From JAVVHH01 sp965276815 (GTDB taxonomy: Bacteria; Pseudomonadota; Alphaproteobacteria; Acetobacterales; Acetobacteraceae), in the NCBI GenBank assembly GCA_965276815.1, contig CBDIBE010000010.1, positions 124,001-188,000 of the forward strand: a DNA stretch of 64,000 nt, in the 5' to 3' direction. Each line of letters begins with the position of its first letter. Position 1 is the first letter of the stretch. Shown here piece after piece: positions 35,011-44,600 of this stretch. The notes beneath the pieces were generated by a model, which made no database searches, was not told the DNA's origin, and was given only the letters and a program-made list of their open reading frames with translations. Both the position numbers and the translations under genes were made by a program.

Positions 35011-35970
35011 ATGAATGTCCTAGGCTCCGGTGACCACCAATATCGCGTCGAATCCGGCTGGGGCCGCCTGCCGGAAGGCTGGTCCTTCCACGAAGTCCCC
35101 GCCGTTGGCGTCAACAGTCACGACAACGTCTACGCCTTCAACCGCGGCAAGCACCCGATGATCGTTTTCGACCGCGAGGGCAACTTCCTGCGCGCCTGGG
35201 GCGAGGACATTTTCACCCATGCGCACGGCATCCAGATGCTGCCGGACGACACCATGCTCTGCACCGACGACGGCGATCACACGGTCCGCCACTGCACGCC
35301 GGACGGCAAAGTGCTGATGACGATCGGCGTCCCTGGCAAGCCCAGCCCGTTCATGAGCGGCAAGCCGTTCTGCCGCTGCACCCACACCGCGATCTCGCCA
35401 AAGGGCGAAATCTACGTCTCCGACGGCTACGGCAACGCCCAGATCCACCGCTTCACCGCGGACGGCAAGTACATCTCGTCCTGGGGCAAGTGCGGCTGCC
35501 TGCCGGGCGAGTTCAACCTGCCGCACAACATCCATTGCGACGCCGATGGCTGGGTCTACGTCGCCGACCGCGAGAACCACCGCATCCAGGTCTTCGATGG
35601 CAACGGCAAGTTCGAAACGCAATGGGGCGGCGTGCACCGCCCCAGCGCCATGTTCATGACCCCCGGCGCCTGCCCGCTCTGCTTCGTCGGCGAAATCGGT
35701 CCCTACCTCGGCGCCAACCGCGGCTTCCCCAATCTGGGCCCGCGCCTGAGCGTCCTGAACGCCAAGGGCGAGGTCCTCGCCCGCATCGGCCGCGAAGACC
35801 AAGCCCACGGCCAGGAGCCCGGCCAATTCCTGTCCCCGCACGGCCTCGCCATGGACTCCCGCGGCGACCTCTACGTCGGCGAAGTCGCCGTCGCTGCCTG
35901 GCCCTCGCTCTACCCCGGAATCCCAGTCCCCGCCCAACTCCGCAGCCTGCAAAAACTAATCAAACTATAA
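35011..35970 (+). CDS. Cysteine-rich NHL-type beta-propeller protein
   Basis: 319 residues from ATG 35011; no signal peptide. Repeated propeller blades: VGVNSHDNVYAFNRG, IQMLPDDTMLCTDDGDHTVRHCTPDGK, AISPKGEIYVSDGYGNAQIHRFTADGK, and a blade with DADGWVYVADRENHRIQVF (about residues 177-195). It resembles NHL proteins annotated as peptidyl-hydroxyglycine amidating lyase-like. Unusually, nine cysteines occur (84, 95, 121, 123, 161, 163, 176, 221, 224), several as CXC or CXXC pairs, suggesting metal or disulfide binding. It lies 111 bases after DUF302, so it may belong to the nitrile hydratase operon. Confidence 0.83.
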   Translation: MNVLGSGDHQYRVESGWGRLPEGWSFHEVPAVGVNSHDNVYAFNRGKHPMIVFDREGNFLRAWGEDIFTHAHGIQMLPDDTMLCTDDGDHTVRHCTPDGKVLMTIGVPGKPSPFMSGKPFCRCTHTAISPKGEIYVSDGYGNAQIHRFTADGKYISSWGKCGCLPGEFNLPHNIHCDADGWVYVADRENHRIQVFDGNGKFETQWGGVHRPSAMFMTPGACPLCFVGEIGPYLGANRGFPNLGPRLSVLNAKGEVLARIGREDQAHGQEPGQFLSPHGLAMDSRGDLYVGEVAVAAWPSLYPGIPVPAQLRSLQKLIKL

Positions 35971-35991
35971 ACCCAAACCCGCGTCCCTGCT

Positions 35992-36025
35992 CCCTCTCCC
36001 TCCGGGCCCCGCCAGCGGGAGAGGG
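35992..36025. terminator. Hairpin between convergent propeller and glycan genes
   Basis: CCCTCTCCC (35992-36000) and GGGAGAGGG (36017-36025) form a perfect 9-bp stem with a 16-base GC-rich loop. It separates the stop of the propeller gene from the convergent methyltransferase gene. No U-tract is seen. Confidence 0.65.
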
Positions 36026-36069
36026 CCATGTGGCGGTTTGGATAGCGATGCGCACCGGCGGGTAGGGCG

Positions 36070-38505
36070 TCAAGGCCCGCGCCGCATGACCACAAAATCC
36101 TGCAACCCGGCGATCGCATCCTCAATTGCCAGTACCTCGAAATACCGGCTCCACTTGTCGACAACATAGCTCCGGCTCTGCATGACCGACCGGTAATACT
36201 CGTGGGCGCCAATATAGCCGTCGAGCGCCGGGTCACGCGCCAGGTCGAGAAAGCCCTCTTGCTGGATGCGGCGCCATAGCGGCGGCGGGAAGCGGTTATA
36301 GGCGAACTGCGTCGGTCCCTGGATGGAGAGCAGGACCAGCGCACCGGGCCGGGTGATGCGCCGCAGCTCGTCCAGCCAGGCGAACTGGTCGGCCTCGGCG
36401 AGGTGCGTGACCACGGAGATCCCAGTCACCAGGTCGAACTCGCCGTCGGCGAAGCCGGTGGGCGGGTGCAGCGACAGGACCTCGAACCGCCCGCCGTGGA
36501 GGTTCTCGCGGCACCACGCCACGTTGTCCGCATCGATATCCGCGCCGGTGACCTGGCAGCCCCCGGCATCCAGGAGATAGCGCGTCAACCGCCCGGCGCC
36601 GCAGCCCCAGTCGAGGATGCGCGGAAAATCCTGCCAGCTATGGCCGAGCTCGCCGAGCAGCGCCTCGACGTTCCTAAAGATGAACGCGCCGCCCATCGCG
36701 AAACGAACCTGGTCGTCGTCGCCGATGACGCGCTTGATGTTGGGCACCGGCGGCAGCGGAAAGCGCTCGAAAGCAGGGTTCTTGAAGTGAACGGCGCGAC
36801 GCCACGCACCAGAAACGAAAACACCGGTGGACGAAGCGTCAAACCGCCAAAACGGGGCGGCATCGAGTTCGTCCAGGTGCTGCGTCATTCGTGCGCGTAC
36901 GCAATTCCCCATGCCGCGAACCGTCGGGAAGCGCGACGCCAGCTCCTCGTCCAGCAGGGGGTATTCGACTTGATCGAAGCGCTTGCCGTTGACGAAGAAG
37001 GCCATGTTGCCAGTGAGGCCATCCGGCGCTCCGGCGTAGCCCTGGAAGGCCAGGCCGGTCTCGGTCCGCTCGATGTGGCCCGGCAGAAAGGGCAGGTTGC
37101 GCTGCGCGGCGCTCTGCATTTCGCGCGCCGTCCAGAAGTCGGTCTCGGCGGTGTTCTCGACCGGTGCAGGCGTGGCTTGCGGCCTCGTTTCGGGTTGTGG
37201 CGCGGTCCGCAAGCGCGTCTCCAGAGCCGCCACCTCGGCGCGCAGCCGGGCCTGGTCGGCGCTGAGCGACTTCGTCTGCACGGACAGCTCGTTGATCGCC
37301 GCGTGCAGGCGCTGCGCGGGTGGGAACAGCAGAGAAAGCCGCGTCGAAAGCGATTGCGACATAGGCTTATGTGACTCCTGTACAGGCGAACGGCGGGCGG
37401 CGGTGATGACGACGTGGTCGCTGCCGATGCGCCCGTCGCGCATCGCCGCGTCCTCGGCGGCAAAGAAATCCTCGAGCGCCTGCCGGTCAGCCGGGCTGCG
37501 GTCGGCATCGAAATTCTGCGCGATCTCGGCCAGTCCGAGATGCAGCAGCGTGCCGCCAAGTGGCCGTTCCTCGATGATCTCGAACCGTTCGCGCATCAGC
37601 TTTACGATGTCGGCCGAGCGGATCGCCTCGCTCGGGTCCACGTCGATCATGGTGGCGATCGTCGGACGCGTCTGCAGGGGCCGCTCGCGGCCGGAGGGCA
37701 TGCGGCGCAAGCGCTCCGGCAGCGACCCGAGGAAATCGTTGGTCAGCGCCATCTGCGCATCGGTCCATTGGAACCGCGTCGGGCCCACGTACTCCCAGAT
37801 ATGGAAGAGGCCGCCGGGCTTCAGCATGCGCTCGACCGTGTCGAAGAGCGCTTCCAGCCGTTCGATATGGTGGACGGATGCGTGGGCGAAGACCACGTCG
37901 GCCTGGCCGGCGGGAAACGCGGCGCGCTCGAGGTCCGCCAGGTGATAGTGCAAGCCGTCCATTCCGGCTTCGGCGGCCAAGCGCCGCGCCTCCTCGATGG
38001 CGGTGGGCGCGATGTCGTAGGCTTCGATCTCGCGGATGATGCCGCGCCGCGCCAGGTCACGCTCGAGATTGCCGAAGCCGCAGCCGAGCGAGACGGCGCG
38101 CGGGACCGGAATGGACTGTCCGCGCTCGCGCAGGATCTCGACCAGCCGGTCATACGCGTCCTGGTCCGGACGGCCCGAGGCCAGCGTGTTGAGCCGGGCG
38201 CGCACCATCGGATGCGCCAGCCACATCCATCCAGCGCCCTGCTGGCCGGACCAGTAGCGGCCGACCCGGCGCTGTCGCTCCTCGTCGCTTATCGAAGCGA
38301 GCGCCGCCGGGTCGAACAGCCCGCGCCCTAAACGGTGATCTTTCTCGGCCTGCGCGGAGGGGAAACGGCCCTCATCGGCGCCATACTCGGTAAAATGCGA
38401 TGCGGCCGACGCCAACCCGCCGCCCTGCACTGCCGCGGCCACGTCGGGATAGGCCGCGAGATACCAGGCCGCGTCGAACTTGTAGGCCTTCTCCAGCGCC
38501 GTCAA
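36070..38505 (-). CDS. Two-domain SAM methyltransferase with coiled-coil linker
   Basis: 811 residues, read from ATG 38505. The N-terminus (FDAAWYLAAYPDVAAAVQGG, then HFTEYGADEGR) is a short repeat seen in front of many glycan-modifying proteins. A first class I methyltransferase domain follows at about 130-350 (SLGCGFGNLERDLA; FAHASVHHIERLEALF; LKPGGLFHIWEYVG). A coiled-coil linker with SVQTKSLSADQARLRAEVAALE comes next. The second methyltransferase is at about 610-800 (ILDWGCGAGRLTRYLLDAGG; FDLVTGISVVTHL). It probably methylates sugars or modulates chain length of the adjoining polysaccharide, as WbdD-like terminators do, but the acceptor is unknown. Confidence 0.85.
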   Translation of the reverse strand: MTALEKAYKFDAAWYLAAYPDVAAAVQGGGLASAASHFTEYGADEGRFPSAQAEKDHRLGRGLFDPAALASISDEERQRRVGRYWSGQQGAGWMWLAHPMVRARLNTLASGRPDQDAYDRLVEILRERGQSIPVPRAVSLGCGFGNLERDLARRGIIREIEAYDIAPTAIEEARRLAAEAGMDGLHYHLADLERAAFPAGQADVVFAHASVHHIERLEALFDTVERMLKPGGLFHIWEYVGPTRFQWTDAQMALTNDFLGSLPERLRRMPSGRERPLQTRPTIATMIDVDPSEAIRSADIVKLMRERFEIIEERPLGGTLLHLGLAEIAQNFDADRSPADRQALEDFFAAEDAAMRDGRIGSDHVVITAARRSPVQESHKPMSQSLSTRLSLLFPPAQRLHAAINELSVQTKSLSADQARLRAEVAALETRLRTAPQPETRPQATPAPVENTAETDFWTAREMQSAAQRNLPFLPGHIERTETGLAFQGYAGAPDGLTGNMAFFVNGKRFDQVEYPLLDEELASRFPTVRGMGNCVRARMTQHLDELDAAPFWRFDASSTGVFVSGAWRRAVHFKNPAFERFPLPPVPNIKRVIGDDDQVRFAMGGAFIFRNVEALLGELGHSWQDFPRILDWGCGAGRLTRYLLDAGGCQVTGADIDADNVAWCRENLHGGRFEVLSLHPPTGFADGEFDLVTGISVVTHLAEADQFAWLDELRRITRPGALVLLSIQGPTQFAYNRFPPPLWRRIQQEGFLDLARDPALDGYIGAHEYYRSVMQSRSYVVDKWSRYFEVLAIEDAIAGLQDFVVMRRGP

Positions 38506-38506
38506 A

Positions 38507-39448
38507 TCAAGCCCCTCTCACGAAGCCACGAACCCACTCCGCGGTGCGGCTTATACCCTCGTCCCAATTCATGCGCGGCCGCCAGCCGAGTTCCCGCGCT
38601 GCCCGCCCGGTGTCAAGCACGTTGGCCGAAACGTCCGCGCGGCGGCCCGGCTGGAAGACGGGTGGCAGAAGCTCGCGGCCCAGGACGGCGCCGATCCCCT
38701 CCAGCACCGCGAGCACCGAACGTCCCTGGCCGGAGCCGATGTTGAACACCCGGTGCGGTCCCTCGTAGAGCGCGGCCGAGACCATCGCGTCGGCCACGTC
38801 GCCGACATAGAGGTAGTCGCGCACGACCTGCCCATCGCCCCAGATTTCCGCCGGCCGCCCGGCCAAGACGGTCTCGATCAGCGCCGGAACGAGGCCTTGC
38901 CGGCGGAACGGGCTCTGATACGGGCCGAACGGGTTGCCCACGCGCAGGATCACCGGCCGCGCGCCGCCCAGCCGGGCATACAGACGCAGGTATTTCTCCA
39001 CCATCAGCTTGTTGATGCCGTAGGCGGAGATCGGCTCGGTCGGCGCGTCTTCTGGGATCGGGATGGCGGCGGGCACGCCATAAACGGCGCCGCCCGAAGA
39101 GATGAACACGATGGTCCGGACCCCGGCAGCGCGGCACAGCTCGGCCATTTGGATCGAGGCGATCGTGTTCACCTGCAGATCGGCGATCGGGTCCTTGTTG
39201 GAGACCTCCGGGTTGGTGCCGCCGAGCAGGTGGAACACGATCTCCGCCCCATCCATGGCGACGGCGAGGGCGGCCCGATCGGTGAACTCGCCGGCGGTGA
39301 AGCGCATCGGCGGCAGCTGAGCGAAGGCCGGGCGGCGGCCGAAGCCGTGCACGAGCGCGCCGGCGTGGACTAGCGCGTGGCAGAGATGGCTGCCGATGAA
39401 GCCGCCGGCGCCCAGCACCAGGCAGCGCACACCTTGTAGACCAGTCAA
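38507..39448 (-). CDS. NAD-dependent sugar epimerase/dehydratase
   Basis: About 313 residues. VRCLVLGAGGFIGSHLC gives the Rossmann GXXGXXG, SSGGAVYG and the YGINKLMVEKY motif supply Ser, Tyr and Lys, and the C-terminal GRRADVSANVLDTGRAARELGW is typical of UDP-glucose 4-epimerase relatives. Probably forms or interconverts the nucleotide sugar for this locus. The start is a TTG overlapping the stop of the upstream glycosyltransferase (TTGA), or a GTG at 39430. No ATG is available in the right place. It lies one base from the start of the methyltransferase gene. Confidence 0.88.
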   Translation of the reverse strand: MTGLQGVRCLVLGAGGFIGSHLCHALVHAGALVHGFGRRPAFAQLPPMRFTAGEFTDRAALAVAMDGAEIVFHLLGGTNPEVSNKDPIADLQVNTIASIQMAELCRAAGVRTIVFISSGGAVYGVPAAIPIPEDAPTEPISAYGINKLMVEKYLRLYARLGGARPVILRVGNPFGPYQSPFRRQGLVPALIETVLAGRPAEIWGDGQVVRDYLYVGDVADAMVSAALYEGPHRVFNIGSGQGRSVLAVLEGIGAVLGRELLPPVFQPGRRADVSANVLDTGRAARELGWRPRMNWDEGISRTAEWVRGFVRGA

Positions 39449-40677
39449 AGGCGGCGCTCGAGCACTGCGGCCATTCCGCCCACCATGCGCTCGAATGTGA
39501 AAGCGGCAGCCGCCTTGCGGCCGCCCTCGGCCACGCGGCGGCGGAGCGCGCCATCCTGCGCGAGCCGGGTGATGCACGCCGCCAAGCCTGGCGCATCGCC
39601 CTTGATGAACAGCAAGCCACTCTCGCCGTCGGTCACGATCTCCGGGTTGCCGCCGACGCGGCTCGCCACCGTCGGGATGCCGAGCGCCAGCGCGTGGATC
39701 AGCGTCAGCGAGAACGGCTCGTAGAGCGACGGGAACAGATAAATATCATGCGCCGCGAACAGGGCAGGGAGCTCGGCCTCCGGCACCGAAGGGCGGAGCG
39801 CGATCCGGTCCGCGCAACCGCTCGATTCAGTCAGCGCGCGCAGCCGCTCCATGAACGCCGCATCCTGCATGTCGCCCAGCAACGTCAATTCGACCCGCAG
39901 CTCGCCGAGATCCAGGTGCTGCAGGGCACGGACGCAGGTATCGGGCCCCTTCAAATCCACCATCCTGCCGGCAAAGAGCAAACGCAGCACGCCGGGTGCT
40001 ACGAGGTTCGCACGGTCCGGCCGGGGCGCGCGGTCGTAGCCCGTCTGGTGCACGCCATTATGGATGACTTCGTGGACGGGGAATTGCAGCCCGCCCGCGG
40101 CATAGAGGCCGCGGACGAAGCCGGAACCGAAGATCGCTTCGAGACCTAGCGGCCGGCCCAGCTTGTGGGCGAGCAGGCGTTTCGGCCAGGGCAGGGCCGG
40201 GCGGACCGGCGGCAGCGTGAAAGGCTCGTCGCCAAGCACGTGCCGGTGCCAAAATTCCGTCCAGAATTGCGGATTGCGCATGTTGAGCAGCCAGTTATCG
40301 GTCAGCATGACGACTGTGCGGACTCGGCTGGCCTCCAACAGGTCGAGCAGGCTCGCGTCCAGGAAGAACAGGTTCCAGGAAAACACCGCGTCCGGTTTGA
40401 CCTCGGCCAGCGTCCGCTCCAGCAAGGCACGGTTTTGCCAATTGACAGCTTCGCGGTCGCCGGTGAACGGCGCGTAGATGCTGTCCCCGGTGAGAAGCTG
40501 CCATTCGCGCAGGATACGCTGGCCCGGGAAGTCGGCGACTTGGCTGCCGTAATTGCTCGTCAGCACGGTGATATCATGGCCGCGGGCCGCCAGCGCCGAG
40601 GTGACGTCGAAGCACAACCGCTCGTATCCGCCGACGACATTAGGCGGGTACAGGTTGGAGAGGATCAGCAGCTTCAA
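39445..40677 (-). CDS. Glycosyltransferase family 4
   Basis: 410 residues. Starts MKLLILSNLYPPNVVGGYERL, the donor/acceptor opening of a GT-B enzyme. The second half holds LRLLFAGRMVDLKGPD and the family-4 EX7E motif in SLYEPFSLTLIHALALG, then VASRVGGNPEIVTDGESGLLF. It is a retaining transferase using an NDP-sugar; acceptor and linkage unknown. Coupled upstream to the GT2 gene by an ATGA overlap and downstream to the epimerase. Confidence 0.92.
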   Translation of the reverse strand: MKLLILSNLYPPNVVGGYERLCFDVTSALAARGHDITVLTSNYGSQVADFPGQRILREWQLLTGDSIYAPFTGDREAVNWQNRALLERTLAEVKPDAVFSWNLFFLDASLLDLLEASRVRTVVMLTDNWLLNMRNPQFWTEFWHRHVLGDEPFTLPPVRPALPWPKRLLAHKLGRPLGLEAIFGSGFVRGLYAAGGLQFPVHEVIHNGVHQTGYDRAPRPDRANLVAPGVLRLLFAGRMVDLKGPDTCVRALQHLDLGELRVELTLLGDMQDAAFMERLRALTESSGCADRIALRPSVPEAELPALFAAHDIYLFPSLYEPFSLTLIHALALGIPTVASRVGGNPEIVTDGESGLLFIKGDAPGLAACITRLAQDGALRRRVAEGGRKAAAAFTFERMVGGMAAVLERRL

Positions 40678-41633
40678 AACTGGTCGGCCAATTCTTTGCG
40701 GAAGCCGGCATCATCGAGAAGCTGGCTGCGATCCAGCGTGGGCGCACCTTCCCGCCGCAAATACGCCATCACCAGGGTGACCGCCCGGTCCAGCTCGTGC
40801 CGGCGCAGCACGGACGCAGAAGCGGCCGCCTGCCGCCAGTCGATCGGTGCAGCGCCGTGCCTGTCCCACAGCGCGGTGAGCCAAGCCCCGGCAACGATCG
40901 CCCACTCCTCGCGGACCCGGCGGTGATCCTCGCTGATCGTGTTCGACGCGTGCATCCGGTAGCGCATCAGCGGCGCTTCCACGCGGACCATGCGGTGCCC
41001 CAAGGCGAGCGCGCGGAGCATCCAGTCCAAATCATGCGCGTAGCGCAGCGCGGCAAACGGGCCCACCGCGTCCCAGCAGGTGCGGCGGACCAGCAAGTTG
41101 GACGTCGTCATGACGAAATTGCCGTTCAGCAGTGCCACGCCGAGTTCGGCGCCCTCGGTGTGGAACTGCAGGGCGGCGCGCTGCCAGTCGTTGTCGACGG
41201 GCTGACCGGCGCCGTCCATGAAGTCGAGGCCGGAGACGGCGAAGCCGGCCGAGGGCTCGGCATCCAGCGCGGCGGCAAGGGCGGCGAGCCGGCCAGGCGA
41301 CCAGGCGTCATCGGAGTTGAGGATCGCCAACAGCTCCCCGTCACACTCGGCGAGCGCGCGCGCGAGCGCGGCATGGGCGCCGCGGTTCTCCTGGCGGATC
41401 AGCCGGATACGCTCGTCGGCTTGGGCCAGTTGCGCCACGGCGTCCGCGCCGCCATCACGCGAGCCGTCATCGACGACGACGACCTCACGGACGATCGTGC
41501 CCTGGGCGAGCACGCTCCGCAGCGCGTCCGCCACGTAAGATTCGTGGTTGTACAGCGGTATCGCAACGGATACGCGCGGCTTCTGCTCCGCCCGCCGCGA
41601 AGGCAAGACCCGGCGCAGCAAGGAGAGCGCCAC
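40674..41633 (-). CDS. Glycosyltransferase family 2
   Basis: 319 residues. VSVAIPLYNHESYVADALRSVL, VVVDDGSRDGG and the DXD-like LNSDDAW mark a GT-A family 2 enzyme, and YAHDLDWMLRAL is the acceptor-side ED-type motif. Its start follows the large multi-domain gene by one base and its stop overlaps the GT4 start. It probably adds one sugar to a membrane-anchored glycan at the cytoplasmic face. Confidence 0.92.
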   Translation of the reverse strand: MALSLLRRVLPSRRAEQKPRVSVAIPLYNHESYVADALRSVLAQGTIVREVVVVDDGSRDGGADAVAQLAQADERIRLIRQENRGAHAALARALAECDGELLAILNSDDAWSPGRLAALAAALDAEPSAGFAVSGLDFMDGAGQPVDNDWQRAALQFHTEGAELGVALLNGNFVMTTSNLLVRRTCWDAVGPFAALRYAHDLDWMLRALALGHRMVRVEAPLMRYRMHASNTISEDHRRVREEWAIVAGAWLTALWDRHGAAPIDWRQAAASASVLRRHELDRAVTLVMAYLRREGAPTLDRSQLLDDAGFRKELADQF

Positions 41634-41634
41634 G

Positions 41635-44600
41635 TCAGAGAGACCTTGCGGCCAGGCGCTGGGTCAGGCCGAGCGCCACGCGCGTCTGCATCGGGGCGGG
41701 ATCGTTGCGGACAGGGATGGCGCCTGGCCCGGTCAGCATAATCCCGCGTTCGGCAACGAACCGGCTGAGATCCGCCGGCGTGGCGAGAGCGGCCACCTTG
41801 GAATCGTCATGCATCAGCGCCGGGGCAGCGACCTTGATCCAGGTATAACCGCTTTTCTCGCACGCGTAGAAGTACAGCCGCTCGATCGCGTGCGCCGGCG
41901 TGGAGTCAAGTTGCGCGCCCTCCTGCGGGAAGTCCTCGAAGCTCAGCCCGAGCCCGAGCAGCGATTGCAACGCCGCCGGCCGCGCCCAGAACATCGAGCC
42001 CGAGGGAAAATCCAGCGCTCGGCGCGGCGACAGCGACAGCCCCATGCGTTCGGCAATCCCCGAGGCGGTGAGGAAATTGCCGTTCCAGCCAAGCCAGCGC
42101 CGCACCCCCTCGTAGTGCTGCGGCGCCACCATGCCGAGATCGGGCAACTGGGCGAACGCGTCGCCGATCGAGCGGACGATCGCCGGCGACCCCAGAAGCG
42201 TCTCGAACAGATAGCTCCGCCATGGCGCCAGGAAAGCGGCATGGGTGGAGGTCTTGGAGTGCAGGTGCAGAATCAGCTCGTAGCGGTCATGCACTTCGGC
42301 GAACCCGACGAGCTTGGGCGCGACGTCACGGCCACGATTGGGGACGACGCGCACGGTGACCTCGCCGGCCGCGTAGCCTGCGAACTCGGTCCGCAGCAGC
42401 GAGGCCTTGTCCTCCGTGTCGGTGGAAATAAAGAGGTCCGCCTGCGGGATATGGTTCAGGTAATAGCGGAGCTCCCGGGCAACGCTCGTGTGAAACAAAT
42501 GACAGATGACGCCGACGCGCGGCATCGGTGCTTCAGGCGGGAAGCCGAACGGGATTTCGGCCGCCCAATCGGTTTCCGCGGGCCGGCTCGTGTTCGGCTC
42601 CGGATCGTCGCGGAGCGGCGCTGGGCGCGCCGGCGGAGTCTGCTCGGCCCGGCGATGCACGATCGGGATTGCCGCGACGAGCTCGCGGACGGTCTGCCGG
42701 AACCGCTCGTGCGACGTGTCCTGCTTCACTCGGGCGAGCGCTGCGGCGCGGATCTGCTCCCAGAGCTTCTGGTCCTGGTACAGCCGGGCCACGGCGCGGG
42801 CGAATGAATGCGGATCGTCGGCAACGAGGAGTTCATCGCCGTCGCGCCAGCCAAGCTGACCGGCGATGAGCCCGGTCACCACCATGGGAACGCCCAGGGC
42901 AGCCGCTTGCAGCGCCTTGAGCGGGATGCCGGCGGCAAACCGGGTCGGCACGACGAAGACGCGGGCGCTGGCCAGCGCCGGGCCGACCTCATCGACCACG
43001 CCGGCCAGATCGAGGGCGGAGTCGCCGAGCTTGCGCACACCGGGTCCGTCGACTTTGCCGATCACCTTCAGCCGGATCTCGGCATCGCCCAGCTCCTCGC
43101 GGAGCGGGGGCAGGATCTCTTGCGCGAACCAGCGCACCGCATCGGCGTTCGGCGCGTAATCGTCCTGGATCGTGCCGACAAAGGCGATCTCGGTCCGCGC
43201 GGCCGGATCGTTCTCCGTGGGCGTCTCGTCGAGCGCGTGGCTGAGTATCCGGACGTCGCGGGCGCCGTAATCCTCGAGCGTCGCCTGCTCCTGCGCCGCC
43301 ACCGACATCACGGAATCAGCCAGGCGCGTGAGGACGACCTCGTTCGCCAAGAGCTGATGCCGCTCGGTCTCGGAAATCACGGCGCCTTCCATCTCGCGAC
43401 GAAGCAGCTCGCGCCCGGTGAACAACGCTTCCGCGTCGTAGAAGATCTTGCCGCCGCCCAATAAATGCCGCTCCGGCCCGACCGCGTCGAGGAAGGCGCG
43501 CATGTTGGGCGGCCGGCAAACCAGGAAGGCGTCGAATTGTCCCTGCCGGGCCGACAAGTAGTCCTTGATCTGGGTTTGGTCGGCGTGCAGCAGGACTTCG
43601 ATCCGCTTGTCGAGCACGCGATGGACGCCGGACCAATCCTCCTTATGGCGATACATCGGGAACAACGTGACGTCGGCGCCGACTTCGAGCAGCTCATGCA
43701 ACAGCAGGTTGGCCCGCGGATAGCCGGCGCCCAGTTCAGGCTTCGGTACCCGGTCTTCGAGGACGAGAACCCGGGGGCGCGTGCTGCGGCCGGCCCGCGC
43801 GGCGAGCACGTTGGCGGGGCTCGGCATGAACTGCCCTTGCAGCCACTCCGCATGCCTTGCCTTGAACACCGAATGGTTCAAGGCCTGCAGGCGCAGCGCC
43901 TCACCGGCCGCGGACGCGCTGCCGAATTCATAGTGCAGGATCACCGCGTCGGGGTCGTAGACGACGCGAAGGCCCCGCTTCCACAGGCGGACGCAGTAAT
44001 CGGTCTCTTCGTAATAGGCGGGGGCGAAGGCTTCGTCGAAGCCGCCCAGGTCGCGCCAGGTTTCGGCGCGGGTGAGCAGGAAGGCGCCGGAACAGTAGTC
44101 GACGTCGCGCTGGAACATGACGTCGGGGCTGGCCGGGTCGTCGCCCCGGGCGTAACCGGAACAGGCGCCGTCCTGCCAAATGATCGAGCCGGCTTCCTGC
44201 AGCGTGCCATCCGGCAGGATGATCCGGCCGCCAACCGCGCCGATATCGTCCGCGGCCTCCAGCGTGGCCAAGGCGGCGGCGAGGCTGCCAGGCAGCAATT
44301 GCGCGTCGTTGTTCAGCAGCAGCAGCGTGCGACCGCGCGCTTCCCGCGCCGCAAGGTTCACCGCCTTGAGGAAATGCAGGTTGGCATCGTTGCGGAGCAG
44401 CACGGCGCCCTGGAGCTTGTCGAGCAGTGCGGGGGTCTGATCGGTCGAAGCGTTGTCGGCGATCAGCACCTCGACGCCGAAAGCGGCCCCGGCCAGCGTC
44501 TGCGCGATCGATTCGAGGCACGCGAAGGTCAGTTCTGCCTGGTTGAACAGCACGAGAATGATAGAGACGTCCGGCGCCTCCGACTGCGGCACGCGCAGCG

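Noticed and set aside
35990..36030. The GGGAGAGGG hairpin as a CRISPR-like repeat
   Set aside because: Single pair of inverted arms, no direct repeats or spacers; no CRISPR array seen anywhere in the window.
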